Assembly (NCBI GenBank): GCA_017792405.1
Contig: CP051231.1
Location: forward strand, 3,604,062 to 3,668,061
Origin: Oceanicola sp.
GTDB lineage: Bacteria > Pseudomonadota > Alphaproteobacteria > Rhodobacterales > Rhodobacteraceae
DNA: 64,000 nt
Reading direction: 5' to 3'
A program made the position numbers and the translations under genes. This document shows, in pieces, positions 8,573 through 15,701 of this stretch. The stretch's first letter is position 1. Each line of letters starts with the position of its first letter. The notes under the pieces were generated by a model. The model was given only the letters and a program-made list of their open reading frames with translations. It searched no databases and was not told where the DNA came from.

Positions 8573-8940
8573 GTTTGAGAGGCAGTTGCCTCTGCGGGGC
8601 GATCCGCTATGAGGTGACGGGGGTACCGCAGGGCGTTTCGGTCTGCCATTGCGGGCAGTGCCGCCGGATGTCGGGGCACCTGTGGGCCTCGGCCTATGTG
8701 AAGGATGCGGAACTAAGGATCGACGGTACGCCGCAGTGGTATGAGTCTTCCGAGACCGCCAAACGCGGCTTCTGTCCGAGCTGCGGCAGCTTCCTGTTCT
8801 GGAAACACGCCGACGAGGACACCATCAGTTTTTCGCTCGGCTCCATCGACGGGCCAAGCGGCCTGCGCCTGCAGAAGCACATCTTCACCGCCGACAAGGG
8901 CGACTACTATGACGTCGCAGACGGGGTGGAGCAGCGGTGA
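8569..8940 (+). CDS. GFA-family (glutathione-dependent formaldehyde-activating-like) zinc protein, copy 1
   Basis: Small zinc protein of the GFA/CENP-V fold. The family was named after Gfa, which was proposed to speed S-hydroxymethylglutathione formation; most members have no proven activity. The 123-residue product carries the paired metal-binding cysteines: GSCLCGAIRYEV, then VCHCGQCRRMSG, then FCPSCGSFLFW. The GTG start overlaps the previous stop (GTGA) and has a run of G residues upstream; a TTG two codons earlier is the alternative. It is followed by a second family member with the same overlap, so the two are a tandem duplication translated together. Confidence 0.88.
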   Translation: MSLRGSCLCGAIRYEVTGVPQGVSVCHCGQCRRMSGHLWASAYVKDAELRIDGTPQWYESSETAKRGFCPSCGSFLFWKHADEDTISFSLGSIDGPSGLRLQKHIFTADKGDYYDVADGVEQR

Positions 8941-9308
8941 GTCTTACCGGGCGATGCAACTGCGGCGCGGTGCGATTTACCGTGACGGGAGTGCCGGACG
9001 AGGCGGTGGCCTGTCATTGCACGCAATGCCGCAAGCAGTCCGGCCATTTCATGGCGGATGCCGAGGTGCCCGAAGGCGAGATCGTGATCAAGGGTGCGGT
9101 GCGGTGGTATCAGGCCAGCACAACGGCCCGCCGCGGGTTTTGCCCGGTCTGCGGGTCGGGGCTGTTCTGGCAGCGGCTGGGATCAGGCGACATGGGTTTT
9201 TCGCTGGGGGCATTGGACGTGCCAACAGGTTTGCGGCTGGAGCGGCACCTGCACGTGGCCAGCAAGGGTGATTATTACGAAATCGCGGACGGGTTGCCGC
9301 AAGAATGA
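8937..9308 (+). CDS. GFA-family zinc protein, copy 2
   Basis: This is a tandem paralogue of the preceding gene: 123 residues, same layout and same cysteine pattern (GRCNCGAVRFTV, ACHCTQCRKQSG, FCPVCGSGLFW). It shares the ending KGDYYEIADG with KGDYYDVADG in copy 1. About half the residues match by eye, so the duplication is old. It starts with GTGA overlapping copy 1 and ends with ATGA overlapping rluA, so expression is coupled on both sides. Function is unproven; glutathione or formaldehyde handling is inferred from family name only. Confidence 0.88.
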   Translation: MSLTGRCNCGAVRFTVTGVPDEAVACHCTQCRKQSGHFMADAEVPEGEIVIKGAVRWYQASTTARRGFCPVCGSGLFWQRLGSGDMGFSLGALDVPTGLRLERHLHVASKGDYYEIADGLPQE

Positions 9309-9952
9309 GTGACACCTACGCGCCGCCCGACACGCCGCTCGACGTGCTGCACCATGACCACGAGCTGCTTGCGGTCAACAAGCCTTCGGGCTTGCTCTCT
9401 GTGCCGGGAAAGGGCGAACACCTTGCCGATTGCCTGCTGTCGCGGGTTCAGGCGGCCTTCCCTGAGGCGCTGCTTGTGCACCGGCTGGACAGGGATACCA
9501 GCGGGGTCATGGTGTTTGGCCTGACACCTCACGCCCAGCGCCACCTTGGCCTGCAATTCGAGCATCGGCGGACGAAGAAGCAATATGTCGCGCGGGTTTG
9601 GGGTGAGTTGGCCGAGGCGGAGGGTGTGGTGGACCTACCGCTGATCGTGGACTGGCCCAACCGGCCGCGGCAGATGGTGGACCATGAGAGCGGCAAGCCT
9701 GCGCTGACGCGTTGGAAGCGGCTGAAGGCCGGGAAGGGAGAGAGCCGGGTGCGGCTGATGCCGGAGACCGGGCGCTCGCATCAGCTCAGGGTGCATATGC
9801 GCGAGATCGGGCACCCGATTTTGGGCGATCCGTTCTATGCCGAAGGTGCGGCGCGCGACTATCCACGCCTTATGCTTCACGCCGAGATGCTCCGGGTGCT
9901 TCACCCCGATGGGGGTAAGGGCGTGAGCTTTCGGGCGAAGGTGCCGTTCTGA
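9305..9952 (+). CDS. rluA: Pseudouridine synthase RluA
   Basis: Dual-specificity enzyme that in E. coli makes pseudouridine 746 in 23S rRNA and 32 in several tRNAs. The 215-residue length is close to RluA (about 219) and shorter than RluC/RluD, because there is no S4 domain. The catalytic motif HRLDRDTSG has Asp62. It is preceded by LLAVNKPSGLLSVPG and followed by the late motifs ETGRSHQLRVHM and GHPILGDPFY. The ATG overlaps the GFA stop. It is the last gene of the coupled run beginning with the thiolase. Confidence 0.9.
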   Translation: MSDTYAPPDTPLDVLHHDHELLAVNKPSGLLSVPGKGEHLADCLLSRVQAAFPEALLVHRLDRDTSGVMVFGLTPHAQRHLGLQFEHRRTKKQYVARVWGELAEAEGVVDLPLIVDWPNRPRQMVDHESGKPALTRWKRLKAGKGESRVRLMPETGRSHQLRVHMREIGHPILGDPFYAEGAARDYPRLMLHAEMLRVLHPDGGKGVSFRAKVPF

Positions 9953-9979
9953 TCCCGCTCTTCGCCGCGCTTGCGCGGT

Positions 9980-10648
9980 TTACCGCGCGTATTTCGCCGC
10001 GTTGCTCTCGATCTCTGCGATCTGATCGGCCATCGCTTTCTTGTAAGCGGGGCGCGCAAGGCAGCGGTCGCGGTAGGCAACGAGGGTGGGGTGCTCTTCG
10101 ATCAGGTTCAGCCCGTCGAGACCGTGCAAGACGGAGGCCATCATCAGGTCGGAGACGCAGAAGGTGTCGCCGAGCAGATAGTCCTTCTCACCCAGAGCCC
10201 CGGCCAGCCGTTTCAGCTTTTTGCCAGCCATCGCCCGGAGGGTCGGCGCAACCCGTTCGGCGGCTTCGCGGTCTTCTACGAAGGTCTGGACGGTGCCGAC
10301 GACGGCGGTGAGAGGCTCGACCGAGTTGAGCGCGGCAAAGACCCAGCTGAGGGCTGCGTAGCGATCCACCCCCGGAGGCAGGAGCGCGTCGCTTTGTTCA
10401 GCGATCCGCCAGACAATGGCCCCGCTCTCGAACATCGGCGCGCCGTCGACCTCGAGCACAGGCACCTGCCCGAAGGGCTGGCGTGCGAGATGCTCGGGTT
10501 TGCCCTGCGTGCCCATCGCCACATGGGCGACATCATAGCTCAGCCCAGCCTCCAGCAAGGCCCAGCGCAGGCGGAAGTCGCGCACCTGGCCCTTGGCGAA
10601 ATCAGGCACCCAATCGTAGCCCCAGACCTTCAGTTGGCTGTCTTTCAT
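9980..10648 (-). CDS. Glutathione S-transferase family protein
   Basis: Soluble GST-fold protein, 222 residues. It has an N-terminal thioredoxin-like half (ending LEVDGAPMFESGAIVWRIAE, the glutathione-binding SGAI loop) and an all-helical C-terminal half with the GDTFCVSDLMMASVL motif near 150-170. The ATG at 10648 has GGAG six bases upstream; an ATG four codons earlier (10660) is the alternative. The frame remains open further upstream over intergenic DNA and part of the neighbouring GGT. The substrate is unknown. It lies next to a periplasmic GGT and a 1-Cys peroxiredoxin, which fits glutathione turnover. Confidence 0.87.
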   Translation of the reverse strand: MKDSQLKVWGYDWVPDFAKGQVRDFRLRWALLEAGLSYDVAHVAMGTQGKPEHLARQPFGQVPVLEVDGAPMFESGAIVWRIAEQSDALLPPGVDRYAALSWVFAALNSVEPLTAVVGTVQTFVEDREAAERVAPTLRAMAGKKLKRLAGALGEKDYLLGDTFCVSDLMMASVLHGLDGLNLIEEHPTLVAYRDRCLARPAYKKAMADQIAEIESNAAKYAR

Positions 10649-10702
10649 CTCGGTCTCCATACCATTTGAGTTGAGGTCAACATGATTGGATGCAAAGAGC
10701 AA

Positions 10703-10730
10703 GCCCGCCGGGGTGAACCGGCGGGCCTTT
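10703..10730 (-). terminator. Hairpin between ggt and the GST gene
   Basis: GCCCGCCGG (10703-10711) pairs perfectly with CCGGCGGGC (10718-10726). It lies just after the stop of the periplasmic GGT on the minus strand. The T content after the stem is modest there (TTGCTCTTTGC), while TTTT follows on the plus strand. It probably ends GGT transcription. Confidence 0.6.
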
Positions 10731-10734
10731 TGGA

Positions 10735-12456
10735 TCAGTAGCCGACGGTCGCGGCATCCACCCGCCGCGGGTCGGACGCGCCGAAGAGAAGGCCCGCCTC
10801 CTTGTCGACCATGATCGACTGGGTAGAGCCCATCACCGATTGCTGGCGCAGCTTGTGGCCCTTCTGCTCCAGAATCGCCACGGTATCGGCGCTGATGCCA
10901 TCCTCGGTGCGAATCTCGTCGGGCAGCCACTGGTGGTGGATGCGGGGCGCGGTGCTGGCCTCGGCGATGTTCATCCCGTGGTCGATCACGTTCATGATGA
11001 CCTGAAGCGTGGTGGTGATGATGCGCGAGCCGCCGGGCGAGCCGGTGACCATGAACACCTCGCCGTCCTTCATCACGAGCGTCGGGCTCATGGAGGACAG
11101 CGGGCGCTTGCCGCCCTCCACCGCGTTGGCATCCCCACCGATCAGCCCATAGGCATTGGGAACGCCCGGCTTGGCGGCGAAGTCATCCATCTCGTTGTTC
11201 ATCAGCACGCCGGTGCCATCGGCAACCATGCCGGAGCCGTAAGAGAAGTTGATGGTGTAGGTGTTGGAGACCGCGTTGCCATCCTTGTCCACGATCGAGA
11301 AATGGGTGGTCTCGTTGCTCTCGTAGGGCGCGAGGTTGCCGGGTTTGATGGTGCTGGAAGGCGTGGCCACGTTGCGGCTGATCTCTTCGCGGATCGCGGC
11401 GGCGTAATCTTTGGAGGTGATCTCGGCGAGCGGCACATCGACGTAGTCGCTATCGCCCAGATACTCGGAGCGGTCGGCATAGGCGCGCTTCATTGCTTCG
11501 GCCATCAGGTGAATGGTTTCCGCCGAGTTATGGCCAAGCCAGCCGACTGGATACTCCTCGAGGATGTTCAGGATCTGCACGATATGCGCCCCGCCGGAGG
11601 AGGGCGGCGGCATGGAGACAATCTCGTAGCCTCGGTAGCTACCGGTGACCGGCTCGCGCAGCACGGCCTTGTAACCGGCCATATCCTCGACGGTGATGCG
11701 CCCGCCGGCATCGGTGACGGCCTTGCTGATCGCCTCGGCCACTGTGCCTTTGTAGAAGCCATCCGGGCCTTCATCGGCGATTTTCTGGAGCGTGGCGGCG
11801 AGGTCGGCTTGCACCAGCCGCTCACCCGGCTCGTAAAAGCCGCCGCCCTCCTTGTAGAAAATTGCCTCGGAGGAGGGATGTGCCTTCAGCCGCTTTTCCA
11901 ACCCCTTCAGGCTGTCAGCGAGGCCCGGGGTCACATCGATCCCGTCGCGGGCCAGCGCGATGGCGGGCGCGACGACCTCGGCCATCGTCATGGTGCCGTA
12001 TTGCTCCAGCGCCATCTGCATGCCCGCGACTGTGCCCGGAACGCCGGTGGCCAAGCCGGTGAAGCGGCTCAGGTTGCTGTCTGCATTGCCCTCGGCGTCG
12101 AGGAACATGTCGCGATCTGCAGAGGCCGGGGCCATCTCGCGATAGTCGATGGCCTTGGTCTCGCCGCTCTCGGCATCATGCACGATCATGAAGCCGCCGC
12201 CGCCGAGATTGCCTGCGCGGGGCAGGGTGACGGCGAGCGCAAAGGCCACGGCCACACCGGCATCTACGGCATTGCCACCGGACTGCAGGATATCGAGCCC
12301 GACCTGCGCTGCCACGGCCTCCTGGGCAGAGACCATGCCGTTTTGCGCGTAAACCGGATGAATCCGGTCGTCACCCGAAAAGATGGCCGCCTCCTGCGCG
12401 GCAAGCGGGCCAGCGGCCAACGACAGGGCCAATGCCCCCACGATGACTGGTTTCAT
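10735..12456 (-). CDS. ggt: Gamma-glutamyltransferase, periplasmic
   Basis: GGT cleaves the gamma-glutamyl bond of glutathione in the periplasm, giving glutamate and Cys-Gly, or transfers the group. The 573-residue precursor has a Sec signal (cleavage after AGPLAA near residue 20) and the family motif SGGNAVDAGVAVAFAL. The autoproteolytic nucleophile is Thr383 in NETTHFSIVDKDGNAVS. The small subunit contains the substrate loop GKRPLSSMSPT and the GSPGG oxyanion loop. It is classical GGT, in contrast to the cytoplasmic relative at 4.1-5.7 kb. Divergent from the peroxiredoxin gene and followed by a GST. Confidence 0.94.
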   Translation of the reverse strand: MKPVIVGALALSLAAGPLAAQEAAIFSGDDRIHPVYAQNGMVSAQEAVAAQVGLDILQSGGNAVDAGVAVAFALAVTLPRAGNLGGGGFMIVHDAESGETKAIDYREMAPASADRDMFLDAEGNADSNLSRFTGLATGVPGTVAGMQMALEQYGTMTMAEVVAPAIALARDGIDVTPGLADSLKGLEKRLKAHPSSEAIFYKEGGGFYEPGERLVQADLAATLQKIADEGPDGFYKGTVAEAISKAVTDAGGRITVEDMAGYKAVLREPVTGSYRGYEIVSMPPPSSGGAHIVQILNILEEYPVGWLGHNSAETIHLMAEAMKRAYADRSEYLGDSDYVDVPLAEITSKDYAAAIREEISRNVATPSSTIKPGNLAPYESNETTHFSIVDKDGNAVSNTYTINFSYGSGMVADGTGVLMNNEMDDFAAKPGVPNAYGLIGGDANAVEGGKRPLSSMSPTLVMKDGEVFMVTGSPGGSRIITTTLQVIMNVIDHGMNIAEASTAPRIHHQWLPDEIRTEDGISADTVAILEQKGHKLRQQSVMGSTQSIMVDKEAGLLFGASDPRRVDAATVGY

Positions 12457-12721
12457 GTCTCTCTCCCTGTTGTTGTGAGCTCCGTCCTCGCAAACCTGTG
12501 ATGTGGGGCGGCAGGGGCAACCACCTCGGCGGGATTTCGCTTATAGGTTGAATGCGTGTACGGAACCGCCGTGCCACGCGCCCGGCGCTGAGGAGACGCA
12601 GGTTCGCCCTGTCCATCCAGTGGCAAAACGCCCTCCTTCTCTGAGCAGCACGGGCCTTTCAATTTTGTCTGCCACGCGTATCTATTGCCGCAAGGAAACG
12701 CTGCCCGAAGGAGGATACCTC

Positions 12722-13375
12722 ATGGCTCTGCGCATCAACGACACCGCCCCCGACCTCACCGTCACCACCGACCAGGGCGAGATCTCGCTGCACGACTGGA
12801 TCGGCGACAGCTGGGCGATCATCTTTTCTCACCCGAAGGACTTCACCCCCGTCTGCACCACCGAGTTTGGTGCGGTGGCCCAGCTGGCCGAAGAATGGGC
12901 CAAGCGGAACACCAAGGTGCTTGGCGTCTCGGTCGACGGCGTGGAAGATCACAAGAAATGGAAGGGCGATATCCAGAGCTTCGGCGGGGCCGAGCCGACC
13001 TTTCCGATCGTGGCTGATGACGGTTTGGAGCTGGCCAAGGCCTTCGACATGCTCCCCGCCGATGCCTACCTGCCGGATGGCCGCACGCCGGCCGACAGCG
13101 CGACCGTCCGGTCGGTTTACATTATCGCGCCGAACAAGAAAGTGCAGCTGGTCATGACCTACCCGATGACCGTGGGCCGGAACTTTGCCGAGGTGCTGCG
13201 CGCGCTCGACGGGCTGCAGCGCACCTACGAGCAGCCGCTGGCCACCCCTGCCAACTGGGAAACCGGGCAGGACGTGATTGTGGCGCTGGCACTGGACGAT
13301 GCCGCGGCCGAGGCGAAATACGGCACGCTCGACAAGAAACTGCCCTACCTGCGCTTCGCGAAGAACCCGGGCTGA
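12722..13375 (+). CDS. 1-Cys peroxiredoxin (Prx6 class)
   Basis: Thiol peroxidase reducing hydrogen peroxide and organic hydroperoxides. The 217-residue product has the peroxidatic Cys45 in DFTPVCTTEFG, the Thr/Arg catalytic surround (RSVYII near 130) and the long C-terminal arm typical of Prx6 (about 220 residues), with no resolving cysteine in the usual 2-Cys position. The ATG is preceded by an ideal AAGGAGG. Upstream frame continuation to 12503 is non-coding. It is divergent from periplasmic ggt across 265 bp and followed by a strong terminator, so it is monocistronic. A peroxide-responsive promoter is plausible but not identified. Confidence 0.93.
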   Translation: MALRINDTAPDLTVTTDQGEISLHDWIGDSWAIIFSHPKDFTPVCTTEFGAVAQLAEEWAKRNTKVLGVSVDGVEDHKKWKGDIQSFGGAEPTFPIVADDGLELAKAFDMLPADAYLPDGRTPADSATVRSVYIIAPNKKVQLVMTYPMTVGRNFAEVLRALDGLQRTYEQPLATPANWETGQDVIVALALDDAAAEAKYGTLDKKLPYLRFAKNPG

Positions 13376-13419
13376 GCCGCGCCTGAGACCCTGCGGCAAC
13401 ATCCCGCAGATGTGAGAAA

Positions 13420-13447
13420 GCCTCGTTGGTGACAACGGGGCTTTTTT
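13420..13447 (+). terminator. Intrinsic terminator after peroxiredoxin
   Basis: GCCTCGTTG pairs with CAACGGGGC (one T-G wobble) around a GTGA tetraloop, followed by six T residues. It starts 44 bases after the stop codon. Confidence 0.92.
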
Positions 13448-13507
13448 GCTAGGCTTTGCTGCGAAAGGTGCGTGGCCGCAGCGCTCGGCGCCGCGCAGAT
13501 GGATTGA

Positions 13508-14170
13508 ATGACGAACCCCTACCGGCGGATTTGCGCCGTGCTTGCCCTCGTGATCGGAGCGGGTCTGGCCGCTTCCGCGCCCCTGCATGCTCAGGAGGCT
13601 GGGGCAGAGGCGGCGGTGTTGATCGATGACGCCGCGGAGGTGGATGTTTCCGAAGGCGTCAACACCGACGGTATCATCGGCGAAGACGTGCAGGTGACGC
13701 GCGCCGATGACGGCACCCCCATCGTGCGCGTGGCGATCCCGGCCACGGTGTTCATGCCGATCGAGGATGAGGAGCACGAAGACATGCTCTTTACCCTTCA
13801 GGAAGAGCTGAACCGTCTGGGTTGCGATGCCGGGCCGGTGGATGGCGACTGGGGTCGCCGCTCGGAGCAGGCGATGGACCGGCTGCGCGATGCGGTGCCG
13901 GATATCTCTGAAATGGAGCTTTCGATCACCCTTGCCGGACTGATGCAGATGATGCCCGAAGGCACATGCCCGCTGGTCTGCTCGGTGCGCGAGGTGAAGG
14001 TCGACAATCGCTGCGAGCTAAAGACTTGCCCCTCCGGGCAATACCTCGACACGCGCGGCTCCTGTCAGGTCCGGCAGGCCAAGGCCTCGAAACCCAAGCG
14101 GAGTAGCAGCGGGGGTGGCGGCTCGGCGCGCAAATGTGCAACCTACAATGGCCGGACCTACTGCAATTGA
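13508..14170 (+). CDS. Secreted cysteine-rich protein with peptidoglycan-binding-like motif
   Basis: No firm function. The 220-residue product has a Sec signal (cleavage near PLHAQ, residue 29) and an acidic stretch. A segment LQEELNRLGCDAGPVDGDWG...SEQAM resembles the PG_binding_1 helical repeat, in which sequence-poor peptidoglycan-binding domains read LNxLGYdpGpvDGxxG. After that come eight or so cysteines, a basic Lys/Ser/Gly linker and a final KCATYNGRTYCN. It is likely periplasmic, disulfide-bonded and possibly wall-binding. It is followed 30 bp later by another secreted protein gene, suggesting joint expression. The ATG start gives the cleanest signal peptide. Confidence 0.72.
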   Translation: MTNPYRRICAVLALVIGAGLAASAPLHAQEAGAEAAVLIDDAAEVDVSEGVNTDGIIGEDVQVTRADDGTPIVRVAIPATVFMPIEDEEHEDMLFTLQEELNRLGCDAGPVDGDWGRRSEQAMDRLRDAVPDISEMELSITLAGLMQMMPEGTCPLVCSVREVKVDNRCELKTCPSGQYLDTRGSCQVRQAKASKPKRSSSGGGGSARKCATYNGRTYCN

Positions 14171-14200
14171 GCGCAGGACGGCCCTGCGGGAGGTGATGAG

Positions 14201-14875
14201 ATGAAACTTCTGACCTTGGCCCTCGCCCTGATGATGGCCGTGACCCTGCCGGCAACCACCGCCAAGGCAGAGCTGAAGTTGCGGATGAGCTTTACCGAAA
14301 AGCAGGTGCGCACCCGGGGCCTCGGCCGGTCGAACGACACTTGCCGCACGGTCTATGACATCAACCAGTTCGGCGGGCTGCTGGCGATTGAAACGGTGAA
14401 ATCCAACTGCAAGACCTTCGAGATTGGCGCCAAGCGTGGGGCGGATGGCTCGGCCTCGGCGCTGGTGTTCGAAGGCCCAAACAGCCGCCAGCGCAAGTCG
14501 TGCAGCTACTCGGCCAAGAGCCGCACCGAAGCCTGCAACGACGGCAGCAAGGTGCGCCTGCCCCCTGGCATCGCGGTGAACTACAAAGCCACGGTCGACA
14601 CGCGCAGCCGCTACCAGCTCAGCCGAAGCGGGCTGATCGCCACCGTCAACGCCAACCGTGTGCTGACCACCGCTGAGGGCAGCAAACAGGTGACCGAGGC
14701 GGGCTTTCGGATGAAAGTGGCACTGCAGGGGAACAAGTGCCAATTGACGGAGCTTGTCTCCTCTTCGACCACGCAGGTGACGGAGGCCGGACGAGGCCGC
14801 GCCCTGAAGGGGGCCACGCAGCGCGAGAGCCGCAAACTGGTGAAGGCCGAAAGCTGCCAGGTCATCAGCCGCTGA
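14201..14875 (+). CDS. Secreted protein of unknown function
   Basis: I do not recognise this family. The 224-residue product starts with a strong Sec signal (MKLLTLALALMMAVTLPATTAKA, cleavage near residue 23) and has an excellent ribosome-binding site (GGAGGTGATGAG). The mature part is basic, Ser/Thr/Lys-rich, with about seven cysteines spread across it, which fits a beta-rich periplasmic protein with disulfides. It lies 30 bp after the cysteine-rich protein and 2 bp before the phosphatase, so the three are likely one transcript. No enzymatic motif is visible. Confidence 0.75.
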   Translation: MKLLTLALALMMAVTLPATTAKAELKLRMSFTEKQVRTRGLGRSNDTCRTVYDINQFGGLLAIETVKSNCKTFEIGAKRGADGSASALVFEGPNSRQRKSCSYSAKSRTEACNDGSKVRLPPGIAVNYKATVDTRSRYQLSRSGLIATVNANRVLTTAEGSKQVTEAGFRMKVALQGNKCQLTELVSSSTTQVTEAGRGRALKGATQRESRKLVKAESCQVISR

Positions 14876-14877
14876 CG

Positions 14878-15639
14878 ATGAAATGGCTGTCACGGCTCCC
14901 GTTCGGCTGGTCGCGCTCGGCCCCGGCAGCGCCCGTCTTTCGTGGCTCGCCCCCTCAGCCTGACGCCGCATTTGTGGCCATCGGAGACATCCATGGCCGG
15001 GACGACCTGCTTGCGCGGATGCTGGGCCGGTTGGAACAGGAAGCGCCGGGTCTGCCGCTCATCTTTGTTGGGGATTTCGTGGATCGTGGTGAGGGCTCGG
15101 CGGAGGTGTTGAGACGCTTAAAGGCACTTTGCGAGGAGGGTCGCGCCGTTTGCCTGCGCGGCAATCACGAGGACATGATGCTCGATTTTGCTCGCGGGAA
15201 TTATCCGCGCTGGCTGGCCTACGGCGGTTTGCAGACCCTCGCGAGTTTTGGCCTTGGCGCGGGTGTGTCAGAAGAGGGCGGGCCGGGGCTTGAGGCCGCG
15301 CAGGAGGGGCTGGCCAAGGCGCTGGAGGCGGAGGGCCTGCGCGAATGGCTGACGGCCTTGCCGCGCTACTGGCAGAGCGGCAATGTGGCCGTGACCCACG
15401 CGGGCGCTGACCCGTCGCGGCCTATCGCCGCCCAGCGACATTCGCTCACGCACGGCCACCCCGGGTTTTTCTCGACGCCGCGTCCGGATGGCATCTGGGT
15501 GATCCACGGCCATTACATTCGGGATGAGCCCGAGGTCGTCCCTGGCCGCATTGCCATCGACACCGGGGCCTATGCCACCGGGCGGCTGACGGCCGTGGTA
15601 ATGGCACCGGGAGAGGCGCCGCGCTTCATAGAAGTCTGA
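14878..15639 (+). CDS. Serine/threonine protein phosphatase-like metallophosphoesterase
   Basis: PPP-family (calcineurin-like) phosphatase, relative of bacterial PrpA/ApaH-type enzymes. In order it has the metal motifs GDIHGR, GDFVDRG and RGNHE, then the histidine in VTHAGADPS and the late GHYIRDEP. The set of dinuclear-metal ligands is complete over 253 residues. No signal peptide is seen, so it acts in the cytoplasm. The ATG lies 2 bp after the preceding stop; the longer in-frame start at 14737 would sit inside that gene. A bidirectional terminator follows. The target (phosphoprotein or dinucleotide) is not decidable. Confidence 0.88.
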   Translation: MKWLSRLPFGWSRSAPAAPVFRGSPPQPDAAFVAIGDIHGRDDLLARMLGRLEQEAPGLPLIFVGDFVDRGEGSAEVLRRLKALCEEGRAVCLRGNHEDMMLDFARGNYPRWLAYGGLQTLASFGLGAGVSEEGGPGLEAAQEGLAKALEAEGLREWLTALPRYWQSGNVAVTHAGADPSRPIAAQRHSLTHGHPGFFSTPRPDGIWVIHGHYIRDEPEVVPGRIAIDTGAYATGRLTAVVMAPGEAPRFIEV

Positions 15640-15650
15640 GAGCAAAGCAA

Positions 15651-15678
15651 AAGGCCCGAGGTTTCCCCCGGGCCTTTT
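15651..15678. terminator. Bidirectional terminator between phosphatase gene and pnp
   Basis: AAGGCCCG (15651-15658) pairs with CGGGCCTT (15669-15676), with TTTT on the plus side and TTTTGCTTTG on the minus side. The genes on both sides converge here. Confidence 0.88.
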
Positions 15679-15701
15679 CGTATTGGTTAGGTTGAGTGGC
15701 C

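Noticed and set aside
9965..9987. GC-rich hairpins between rluA and the GST gene as a terminator
   Set aside because: The candidate stems have 5 bp or loops of two bases and run into the GST coding end; not distinguishable from chance in GC-rich DNA.
10840..12501. 553-codon plus-strand open frame opposite periplasmic ggt
   Set aside because: Antisense to a complete GGT with signal peptide and catalytic threonine; no recognisable motif.
12659..13777. 372-codon minus-strand open frame across prx and the following gap
   Set aside because: It crosses the strong terminator and the peroxiredoxin gene antisense; composition is that of a shadow.
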